Positions 20,701 to 29,451 of a stretch of 64,000 nucleotides of DNA are shown piece by piece. Source of the stretch: Eudorina sp. 2006-703-Eu-15 (lineage: Eukaryota; Chlorophyta; Chlorophyceae; Chlamydomonadales; Volvocaceae); NCBI GenBank assembly GCA_003117195.1, contig BDSI01000031.1, forward strand, positions 37,501-101,500. The letters run 5' to 3'. Under the pieces are notes generated by a model. That model saw only the letters and a list, made by a program, of their open reading frames with translations, ran no database searches and had not been told where the DNA came from. The position numbers and the translations under genes were made by a program. How positions within the stretch are numbered: the first letter of the stretch is position 1; each line of letters opens with the position of its first letter.

Positions 20701-22663
20701 GCGGGCGCTCTTCACATGCCTGCACACCGACCCGCGTGACCTACCGCCCTCCCTCACCCTCGCCCCGTGCTGTGCCGCCTTTCTTACCCCGTCTGCCTGT
20801 CACTCGCCCCGCCCCGCCCCGACTCATCCCGCCCCGACCCGACCCGCCTCATCCCGCCCCGCCCCGACCCGACCCGCCTCATCCCGCCCCGACCCGACCC
20901 GACCCGCCTCATCCCGCCCACAGGCATTCGCAGGACCGGCGGCGAGCCGGTGCGCGTAACGCTCGAGCCCGACCTGGTTTCGGGGCTGCGGCAGCTGGGC
21001 CTCGCCTCCTGCGTCGGCCACCTCCGGCTCATGCGCGTGCAGGGCGCGGAGCCGCAGGCCCATCCCCCGGCTTCCGCGACCCCCTCCACCTCCACCTCCA
21101 ATCCCGCCACAGCCGTAGCCGTCGTAACGCCGTCCGGACAACATAACGGTCCGGGTGTGCGATCCAGCGGCAGCTTCACCATCACCGCAGCTGCGCAAAA
21201 CCGGCCTCGGGAGGGCGTTCCATCCATCTCCGGATCGTCCGTCTCACAGCCTCCGGCCCCCGGGATTACTCAGGCGCCGACCCACGGGTCGTCGGCATTG
21301 CCGAGCGCGCCGGCGGCAGCGGCGGCGGCGACGGCAGCCGTGACAGCAAACCCGAAGGCCACTTCGGCGCTGCGTGGTGGTGGTGGTGGTGACTCGGCTG
21401 CTGTGCACGGGCTGTTGGATGGGGTGACGTCCCCGCGGACTCCATCGACACGCGCGATGGGATCTGGGTTCGAGTTGGATCGGCCGGTGGCGGCGGCGGG
21501 GGCGGCTTCGTGCGGCGCGGGACGCGGCGGGGGCGGCGGCGGCGGCTCGGGACCGTGGCTGCCGCTGAGCGCTCAACTGGGCGTGCCGCTGTACTCTCTG
21601 GACCTGTGCAAGGCGGTGTGCCAGGCAGCGCAGGCGACGGGATTCCTGACGCCTCAGGGCCGCCACTCGCAGACGCAGGTGGGGCTGGGGGGATGGGGTA
21701 TAGGAAATTGATAGACATATTATTTATACTGGTGGGATGGGGGGAAAGAAAGTTGAATCGCACACCATGCACCCGGTGACACCCGGCACTGGTGAGGTGC
21801 GGGTGCGGGTGTGGGAGGGAGTGTGTGTGGGAGGAAGGTAGGGAGGCCAGCAGAGGAAGACGGCCGTGCTGCAGCAGGTGTGGCGATTGCCATCAGGCTT
21901 GGTGGTTGGCGCCCTGTACGGGGGAGGCTGGGTCGGGGGGCGTCCCGAGCTGCTGCTGCTGCTGCTGCCGCCGCCGGCTGATGCTGCGGGATGGGGTTGG
22001 GGTCTGGGATCTCCGTGAGTTCCTTCCTGGCGTTGGATTCCGCTTGCGCCTTGTGGTGCTGCCCGGTGGAGCGCCGCGGCATCCAGCGCGCAAAGCGGCG
22101 TGCTTCGGCGCACTGCTGCGGCCGTTGCGGCGGGGCTACAAGGCGCGTCTGCAACCCCTGGCACCCGCTTTTCCGGCGCACACCCAACACACCACCCGGG
22201 CTGCACCCCACCCCTCAACAACACTCGTCCGCAGCTCTACACCCACATACACACTAGCCGCACACGGCACCGCCGTAAGCCCGTTTCCCGTGCCTGTTCC
22301 CCGTACCCCGGGTGGTTTCGGCGCCTGCCTCTTCCTCGCCACCCCCGGGCACGTGTCCCTCCCTGGTGCATGCAGGCTGTCAAAGTCCTCCAGACCCAGC
22401 TGACCAAGCTCGTCACGCAGTACTCACACTGCGCACAGGACGGCAGCTACGGCTCCTGGGCCCCCGCAGAGGCGGCCGCCCTGCCATCAGAGTTTGCGCC
22501 CCCGCACGTGCCCGGCGCCGATGCAGGCGTGCTGGGGGGTGCCGGCCGCCTCAACCCTGTGCTGCCGCTGCCGGCGTTCAACCTCAGTTTCGACGGCCAC
22601 AGTCTTCAGCCCATCCGGCTGCGGGACAGTGTGCAGGGGCTCGGGTGCCTGTGCCAGGGTTGA
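14727..22663 (+). CDS. FAM91: FAM91 family protein (Golgi vesicle-tethering factor)
   Basis: In animals FAM91A1 joins WDR11 in a complex that, with TBC1D23, helps capture endosome-derived vesicles at the trans-Golgi; plants have close relatives. Fifteen exons: 14727-14833, 15002-15119, 15409-15537, 15826-15960, 16418-16475, 16769-16968, 17445-17594, 17927-17999, 18384-18632, 19013-19272, 19468-19622, 19815-19965, 20343-20610, 20924-21678, 22376-22663. They keep frame at every junction and encode 1031 residues, the family's usual size. Signatures include FPYHLSDYLCRV, SYDRVPNFT, LGIGRNEYIAALNACK, LAYVEVPVEPADRFAIPPLEG, VAIVVDAEATGYLMMGALSPG and LKRHSVTLFEGG. A disordered Ala/Ser/Pro/Gly segment encoded by the fourteenth exon separates the two conserved halves; the C-terminal half resumes with WLPLSAQLGVPLYSLDLCK. 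The gene appears intact. I am sure of the family; small exon-border errors are possible. Confidence 0.94.
20800..20922. repeat. Tandem CCGACCCGACCCGCCTCATC repeats in a FAM91 intron
   Basis: About three to four copies of a roughly 30-40-bp C-rich unit built from CCCGACCCGCCTCATCCCGC fill the intron between exons 13 and 14, ending just before the CAG acceptor at 20923. The tract is pyrimidine-rich up to the splice site and probably grew by slippage. Confidence 0.85.
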
Positions 22664-24397
22664 GGGGGCCGGGACGGAGGACCGGGATCCCGGCTGCCAA
22701 GGGGGCCACAGGGCATGGGAAGGGGCTAAGACCCAGAGCCGGGGCCCTTGAATATGATGGATGAGGATAGCGAGCCAAGGACCCAGGAGGGGGAGGGGGT
22801 ACATTACTTTCGTCTTCAATTTATGACGCAACATCGTGTCATGGGATTCTTAAGACCATCGTTACTGTTTCAGAAGATTTCAACCTCTGGATTTCTATTG
22901 CCAAATAGCAATCAACCTGTGACACGACCAAAATCCATCAACAGTCTCTTGATCACCCTCATGAGCGACAAGGTCGGCTAGGTTCATAACTTTAGGTCCG
23001 GGAAGCAGAGCACACATGCCGTCATTGTTGTTGTCGCCACCATCTTCAGTCATTTTACCACACGCTTTCGCTGTAGTTCAAAAATATAATATGTGGCTCG
23101 CGGATCTCATTCCCATCAGAGGTCATGTGATGGAGATGGCGAAGCTCCTTTGGGACAAGAGGGCCCTATGGACCGTATTGCAATTATCAACTGGTTTGAC
23201 TCACGCATTCTATGTACGTATCAGCATCTAGCACCTCAAATTTCGACGATAACATTTCGAAGTTCGCGCGTTTACAACGGTAAGTATCAGAGTCGAGATC
23301 GAGTCAACGTGAAGAGACACCAGCAGGGCAAGCCCTGCGAGAGTACACACATCGCAAAGATATATCGTTAATTCAGGCATCGGCCTCGGCTGAGCTTGTG
23401 GAAATCGGTCGTAACCGAGGAAGAAGTCCAACCCCGCAAACAAGTACGACGACTCCGTTTGTACGACGACTCCGTAATCAGAGGAGTGGCCGTCTTGCCT
23501 GACAAGAGACTCGCACTGGTTTGAGTCATGAATATAGAAGCTTCAATGCATCTGTCCAGACTTTCCTCCTCGCAGCGTCCACAAGAGCGCGCAATGCTAG
23601 TTTGCGATTCTTCGCCTGCAGAAACTTCTCCATGACCATGTTCCTATGCGAATGTTTCTACAAAGTCGTTGCCTATATATTATAGGCCCGACCTTCCGAG
23701 CTGCAAGGGCCTTGTGAGCCTCTCGTTGTACAACAGCGATATGCGATAGTAAGCATCTCGTCAAGGTGAGAGAAGAATTGTTAGGAAACTCTGAAAGATT
23801 CAGCCCATATTATTGGATGGATCTATGGATGGAGCTGCTGTTTGGTGCTTTGCCCTTTCCACGAAGAATCAAGAGAAGCCGTACACTCAACTGCCATCAA
23901 AGGTGTTTGTACTCCTTTGTTGGCTCTGTTGATTCTGGACTTCAAAGCTCTCTGGACTTCCAGCTCTCAACTCTGAACTCGGTGAATCGCCACTGACTTG
24001 GAGCGCGCACCACAAGAAGCTATTTCCGGTACGTTTGGATGCTTCTCTAATCATTTTGTACCTCTTCAGCGTACGTTCGAGTTAGTGGGTATCTGTCTAG
24101 GCTTATGGAGGGCAACTTTGCGTTCGCATCACGTTGTGTGAACAATGCATCGAGTTCCCAAGCGGAAACCCCAAAATCATTAACTGAATCCACCATAAGT
24201 CAACGAGAGACGTTTTCCTAGTGAACATGCCGACCTGCGCACTGGCTCCTGCCGGGCAAATGAGGACCATGCATGACTAGGACCTAAACATAAAGCCAGT
24301 TCCATAGTTGTACCGGTGTACGTATCTTTTTGTCTACTTGCTTTCACGCCATGGAATTCTTCACCTCCCCTACTGTATTCAGGAAGACGCTGCTGAA
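22664..24397. other. Less GC-rich stretch, no confident gene; TATA-like site
   Basis: Composition drops visibly in GC from about 22,790. No frame above about 80 residues has a recognisable domain. A 17-bp direct repeat (GTACGACGACTCCGT) occurs twice at 23446-23476. CCTATATATTATAGG near 23670 is a TATA-like palindrome and may start the transcript of the orphan gene at 24398 through an untranslated first exon (a donor-like AGGTGAGAG near 23765, an acceptor TATTCAG at 24382). Confidence 0.4.
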
Positions 24398-24847
24398 ATG
24401 TCTATCAGCTTCCAGAACGTCGGGAATGTCACCGGCCCTCAGAACTATCACGTGAACCACGCGCTAAGGATTCGTTTCACATGTGTCGCCATCGGGACTG
24501 TGGAGCTGACACTGGTAGATCGCACTGGAACCCAGCGCGATCTACCGCTGGACGTGCGTGTTCAGATGTCTGATCGGAATAATGAGTGGCGAAATGTCGA
24601 TCCGAATGGCCACAAGTACATCTTGAGCTGGTTCCACAACTATAGGATATACGTTGGAAACGATCTCTGGTACACCCTGTACAAGCAGACGCAGCTCATG
24701 GCTAGAGCTTCACCCCGGGCAATCAACTTCAACACTGTGGCTGAGTTACCCCCCGTTCCGGTGGAGGTGGAGGCTGACGTCCCCGTTCCGGTGGAGATGG
24801 AGGCTGACGTCCCCGTTGTGGTGCAGGTGGATGTTGATGGCGGGTGA
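24398..24847 (+). CDS. Orphan protein with PVPVE repeats
   Basis: A 149-residue frame starting MSISFQNVGNVTG. No family recognised. The N-terminal 110 residues have a mixed, globular-like composition with alternating hydrophobic stretches (LRIRFTCVAIGTVELTLVD) suggesting a beta-rich fold, and no signal peptide or membrane helix. The C-terminus has three near-identical acidic repeats (PPVPVEVEADV, PVPVEMEADV, PVVVQVDVDG). The frame is open 90 bases upstream of the ATG, but a good splice acceptor (TATTCAG) sits 15 bases before it, supporting this start after a 5' untranslated intron. It lies in the less GC-rich island, so it may be lineage-specific or of foreign origin. Confidence 0.5.
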   Translation: MSISFQNVGNVTGPQNYHVNHALRIRFTCVAIGTVELTLVDRTGTQRDLPLDVRVQMSDRNNEWRNVDPNGHKYILSWFHNYRIYVGNDLWYTLYKQTQLMARASPRAINFNTVAELPPVPVEVEADVPVPVEMEADVPVVVQVDVDGG

Positions 24848-25401
24848 TGCGTGGGTTCAGCGGCCCGGTGGGCCTAACAGGCGCACGGGTGGGCCCTGCA
24901 TGTCTTGCCGCACGGTTCGTGGAGGTGTTTTGTTGGGCATGCGCCTAGGGGCATGTTCTTTACTGGCTCTGGCATGGTGCCGCTGGGATGCCTGATTGCT
25001 CGTGATGGCTATGTGATGTGTGTGTGTAGGGTGTGGGTGCGTTGACAGGGCCCTGATGTAGTGATGTGTGGCAGAGTCAGGCTCGCTTGCACACATTGTT
25101 TGGTAGGGACCCGCCGCGAATAGCCTGCGAATCTCACGGCACGCTTTAGGCCAGACTGAGGAGGCGTTCCGCACGGCACGGCACGGCACGGCACGGCACG
25201 GCACAAGACTGTGTTTTGGTACTTTGACAGACGCGGGCCGACCATAATTCATGCGCGTATATATCGCCTTAACAGCAATGGGGGCCTGTAGCTAGCTCCC
25301 AAAATGGTCGATGCCTACCAGTGCAGAGGACTGGGCCCTTGGGCAGGTCCATACAGACTGGCAAATAAACTCACAGCTCACAGGCAGTCCAGTCCCAAAT
25401 T
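24848..25401. other. No gene; GCACG pentamer microsatellite
   Basis: Seven tandem GCACG units lie at 25171-25204. CGTATATATCGCC near 25257 is TATA-like and lies about 220 bp before the 25480 frame. Otherwise I see nothing I can name. Confidence 0.5.
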
Positions 25402-25788
25402 GCTAGCTCCCTTCACAGTCCGCTAGTCTTTCCTGACTACAACACGGTCCATGGCTTCTCAGAGCGCCAGCTATTTGTCATGCAGCAGGCGGGTGTTCTG
25501 CCGCCTTCATTTGGCAAATACATGTCGCTTGGGGCCTCTGCTGATATGGAACAGCTGATCTCCATTCTCAGTTCGGATTTCGTCACCAACGTGCTTCGCG
25601 GTCAGGTTACCGCCAGTGCTGGCGGCGTTCCACACATGGAGGGTCTCTTCACTCCCGCTGGTGAGCAAATTGTGACGCGCAACATCGTCCATAATCAAGC
25701 GGTCATCGCTCCGCCGTCTTCGTCCATGCCAACATCGGCGGTGATCGTGTGGTGGGGTTTTGCGGGTCCACCGTCTTTATTGGCATGA
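25402..25788 (+). CDS. Possible exon of an unknown protein
   Basis: An open frame with an ATG at 25480 gives 102 residues starting MQQAGVLPPSFGKYM, and remains open upstream to about 25402 (PDYNTVHGFSERQLFV), where an AG acceptor (TTCACAG, ending 25418) could begin an exon. Residue composition up to about VHNQAVIAPP looks like a real soluble protein, after which it becomes Ser/Pro/Trp-rich and probably leaves the coding region. No family recognised. A diverged echo of 25710-25780 occurs at 25945-26020 (GCCGTCTTCGTCCAT, ATCGGCGGT). Gene status is uncertain. Confidence 0.3.
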   Translation, partial: ASSLHSPLVFPDYNTVHGFSERQLFVMQQAGVLPPSFGKYMSLGASADMEQLISILSSDFVTNVLRGQVTASAGGVPHMEGLFTPAGEQIVTRNIVHNQAVIAPPSSSMPTSAVIVWWGFAGPPSLLA

Positions 25789-27289
25789 TGGGGAGGTGGT
25801 ATAACTGCTGGCCGCGGGCTGGCTGCGGTCTTTGGGTTTCACTGCTATCACTCTTCTCGTCGGTACTACTACGATGTTTCCTTCGTCGTCACCCGTCGAT
25901 TATCCGAACACATCAGCTTCTACTACTTTCTTCTGGGTCAACCCTTTGCCGTCTTCGTCCATCTTTATATCGGCGGTTATCGGTTTGGCGTTTTTTTTGC
26001 GGTTTCGCTGTCTTGAATGACATGAGGGGGTTATAACTGACATGAGGTGGGCCATGTGGATTTTCCTTGTTGCACGGAAGGGCGGACGGACCCCGGCGGG
26101 GGAGGGGCGCGGGCGAACCAGTGCCAAGTAGTGTTTGTATGATATCCGCCAGAGCAGTCGAACGTGCACTTTGGCGGGCGCGAGAACGCGCATGGTTAAG
26201 GGTAGAAGATGTCGTAGCTGTGGGGGTATTCGAAGGATCGTAGGTTCGGACGCACTGCCGCAGGGAACAGCTGCTCGGATGGGTGCATGGCTGCAAATGC
26301 TGCGTGCGCTGCGCGAGTTCTGAACCCGAACATGTCTTGGATGAGTGGCGTGTGGGGCGGAAGTGGCGCCTTGTCTTGACAAGCCGTACAGTTGCACGGG
26401 GGTGCCGTACAGTTTTAGCCTTTTAGGTACCACCTATGCACGCTTGCAGATGGTCCGTACATTGCAGGGATGGGCGTGCCGTACCTCTACAGGGCGCGCT
26501 GGGGCACGGGGGCAGTAGCGCCAAGGTTCCTTTACTCGCGCGCGCATTGACCATTCGCCGGACGAGCACAGCGCCATCGCTTCCCAGGCCGATCAGGCAG
26601 TCGGAAGTGCGGTCTGGGCATTAAATAGGGGAGCATCCCCGGGTGAGGGCCGGAGGGGGAAGGCAGAAGTGGACTGACAGCTGTCTTGAGCGCTCGTACG
26701 GTGCTGGCAGGTGGGGCGGCCCCCAGGCTCACTGCTGGGGTGTCATTTGCTACGGAGCGCGTCGTGCACTCCCAACGGCCTCTCAGGCCGTGTCTGGATG
26801 TTTGCCTCACATCGCCTGGTGGTTGAGTTGCATGCAGTTTTGCAATGTCGGGGAGGAGTTCTGGGAGGATGAACGCAGTCTGAAGGGAAGAGGCCCCCTG
26901 AAGGGGCCTCTTCCGCTCATTCTACCAAACGGGAGTATTGGGTTCCTGGACGCAACATACGATGCACCGGTGGAGATATAGTGCATCGGGGGCATGTGGA
27001 CGGTTATTTGCAGGCAACATGTGTGAAACGCCACCCCAGTGCAGACTGCGTTGACGGAGCCGCGCGACGGAGATGACTGGGACGCTGACTGGGCAAGTTG
27101 TTATTTTAGGCCTTGCCCAAAATGCGGTTTGTGGCGCAAGGTGAGACAGACTTGCTTGGGAAAGGCGGTGATTTCGGTTGGCTGGTTCTCCTGTTGGGTG
27201 GCTAGTTAGGTACGGCACCCGGCCGTGCGGGTGAGCCTCGCAGTTTGTTGGGCCGTTGCTCCTTGTTAGACATTGTTTTCCGTCTTCGC
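25789..27289. other. No gene recognised
   Basis: Mixed-composition sequence with repeated GCCGTACAG words near 26380-26410 and one strong hairpin (separate entry). Open frames on both strands are short and show no domain. Confidence 0.4.
26886..26914. other. Perfect 12-bp hairpin
   Basis: GGAAGAGGCCCC and its exact complement GGGGCCTCTTCC are separated by CTGAA. In RNA this would be a very stable stem-loop. No gene is seen next to it, so its role (small RNA, 3'-end signal or transposon end) is unknown. Confidence 0.8.
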
Positions 27290-27499
27290 AGACGTATAAA
27301 ATAGTAGCGGTATTACTTCTGGTACAGTAACGGGCCGTTGATCGGGCGCCGCCTAGCAACAGAGACAGCGGCCTGCCGACCCGCGAGTTGTTTGTCTCCC
27401 GCCCGCCCCCCCTCGTTCTTCGCGTCGCGTGTGCGGTTTTGGACCGTGCGATAGGTGTCTGTCCTTGGGGTTTGTGCGCCTTAGGTTAGGCCGGTCCCG

Positions 27500-28975
27500 G
27501 TGCGGGGGAGGTTTTGCCTTGACTCTGGTTCCCTTTTGCCTCCCCCTACGCCAGCCCGGGTCCGATCTCACTCGAGGGAATCAGAGGTGGTTTTTACTAC
27601 GGAAGAGTTTGAGCGTTTCAAGGCGGGCTCCACAGTATTTCTTTGCGCAGCCAGGGCAAAGAGGGCAGCGATCTCAGCGGCGCCAACCGGCCGAACAGCC
27701 GCAGAGAAGGCCGCCGGCAAAGCAGCTATCGAGGAGGCGGAACAGATATACCAAACAACCATTGAAACAGAGGTCTCATTGGACTATCAGGAACTAGCTG
27801 CTCGGAAGGCGCGCCGGGATGGCATTCACCAACGGATTCGACAGCTGAGCGCCCGCATCGACACGAGAGAAGAAGCGGCTGCATCTGACCTCCCAGCTAT
27901 TGCCGGTGAGGCAGGGACTGGGGTTGGGGTTGGTCCAGGTACGGTTGGACGCGATGATGCTCCGCGCACGGCTCTACCTGACAACCAATACCAGCAGACT
28001 CAGCCGGCGCATGATCAGCAACTGCAGCTGGAGCACCACCAGCAACAGCGGAGACGGATCGCCGGGACAGAACCATTAGACGTTGAGCTGAGGGCGTTAC
28101 AACCAGGTGGTTTGGGTCAACTTGTGGCAGCGGCGGCGTTCGATCCCAACGTTCTGGCTCTGGCTCCAACTACGCACACCGGTGGAGCTCTCTTCCAACG
28201 GCCGGCTTTGCTTACGGGAACACGACACGGCCACGACGACGAACCGCTTCCGGGCTCCCCACCGCCCAAGACGTTCAAGCCTGACTCACTCGCTGACACG
28301 TTCAACAAGGCAGCCACATTTGAGGAAGTGGCGTCGGCACTGCCTCTGGTAGGCAACTTGGTGGACGCCATGGGCGCTCGTCGGATGGCATCGTCACTTA
28401 GTTCGTTCAATGTGGCCTCACGCAACTCGATTCTCAAGTTTTCGATGGATGGGGCAGCCGCTTTCACGGAGGGCAACAGTCAGTTGGAGGAGGGCGCGGC
28501 GGCGGCTGCTGCGTCGGCATATCAGAGGAGCGCCAACGCATTCAAGGCGGCAACGGAAGGGCAGAAGCTGCAGAAAGACATCAACGCACTGGCAGCAATT
28601 CTGCCGTGGACGGACGTGGTGCAGCTGCAGCGCGACAGCGACACGACACAGCTTCAGCTGCTCACGACGATCGCGTCGTTGGATCCAAGGATTCGAGATC
28701 GCTTCATTGGCGGTAACAAAGACGGCGGCGGCGGCAGCTCGCGTGGCGGGCCATCCCAAAAGCAACAGCCGGTGCAGTTCATCGGTGGAGACGATGGCGC
28801 CGGTCATGGGGCTGGCGCGGGAGGCGGCGGAGGCCTGGTCTGCGTGCTGTGCGGCGAGCATCACCGTTGGCGGGTCCGCAAGACGTACGTGGACGCCGCG
28901 GAGGGGCAGAAGCCAGCTATCGTAGACAAGGCACGCAAGGCGTTGCAGGAGCTCCGTGGCGGTGCGGGCCGCTAG
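27500..28975 (+). CDS. Gag-like first ORF of the DIRS element
   Basis: A frame of about 491 codons with no ATG at its front (a GTG is at 27500), so translation either starts upstream by splicing or at a non-AUG codon. The N-terminal third is helical and charged (EEFERFKAG, AEKAAGKAAIEEAEQIY), followed by a Gln-rich linker, a region around LPLVGNLVDAMGARRM, and an Ala-rich helix (about 320-360). The C-terminal 70 residues are Gly-rich and end in a partial zinc motif (CVLCGEHH) and a basic stretch. This matches the position and style of DIRS Gag proteins; assignment rests mainly on context. Confidence 0.6.
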   Translation: MRGRFCLDSGSLLPPPTPARVRSHSRESEVVFTTEEFERFKAGSTVFLCAARAKRAAISAAPTGRTAAEKAAGKAAIEEAEQIYQTTIETEVSLDYQELAARKARRDGIHQRIRQLSARIDTREEAAASDLPAIAGEAGTGVGVGPGTVGRDDAPRTALPDNQYQQTQPAHDQQLQLEHHQQQRRRIAGTEPLDVELRALQPGGLGQLVAAAAFDPNVLALAPTTHTGGALFQRPALLTGTRHGHDDEPLPGSPPPKTFKPDSLADTFNKAATFEEVASALPLVGNLVDAMGARRMASSLSSFNVASRNSILKFSMDGAAAFTEGNSQLEEGAAAAAASAYQRSANAFKAATEGQKLQKDINALAAILPWTDVVQLQRDSDTTQLQLLTTIASLDPRIRDRFIGGNKDGGGGSSRGGPSQKQQPVQFIGGDDGAGHGAGAGGGGGLVCVLCGEHHRWRVRKTYVDAAEGQKPAIVDKARKALQELRGGAGR

Positions 28976-29128
28976 CGGGTGACGGCGCCTGCCCCTATCG
29001 ACAGCTCCGCACCAAGTGCGGAGCCAAGGATAGCGGCAGGTGCCAGCGAGCTGGTGGCTGCTGCTGTGGGCAGCGGTGAGCCTTGTTCGCGGTGCGGCAC
29101 CTGAGTCTGGGCGGTACAGTAGTGACCA

Positions 29129-29445
29129 GCATCTGTTGGCAGGCATGATCGTGGTGCGGTGCATGTCGGGCATTGGTTGTGCGCCTTAGTCTTTTCTCTG
29201 TGGGAAAAGCAGCGCATGACTTTTGTCGGCAGATATGGTCGCAGCCTCGGTGCATGTCGGGCGGTTGGCTGGGTGAATTGCCTTCCTCTCGGGCGAATTA
29301 GAGGCGCTTGGCATCTGCCGGCAGGCATGGTCGTGGTGCGGTGCATGTCGGGCATTGGTTGTGCGCCTTAGCCTTTTTTCTCTGTGGGAAAAGCAGCGCA
29401 TGACTTTTGTCGGCAGATATGGTCGCAGCCTCGGTGCATGTCGGG
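29129..29445. repeat. Four ~91-bp sub-repeats between DIRS ORF1 and RT
   Basis: The word GGCAG(G/A)(C/T)ATGRTCG recurs at 29138, 29228, 29320 and 29412, and each copy is followed by GGTGCATGTCGGG. Alternate copies are nearly identical over about 135 bp (29129-29261 against 29311-29445), so a two-copy unit was itself duplicated. It lies in the non-coding spacer between the first ORF and the RT ORF. Confidence 0.88.
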
Positions 29446-29451
29446 TAGCGT

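Noticed and set aside
22790..25790. Endogenous viral element
   Set aside because: Only base composition and orphan frames suggest it; no capsid, packaging ATPase, protease, polymerase or integrase signature was visible, so it is kept only as a possibility in the findings.
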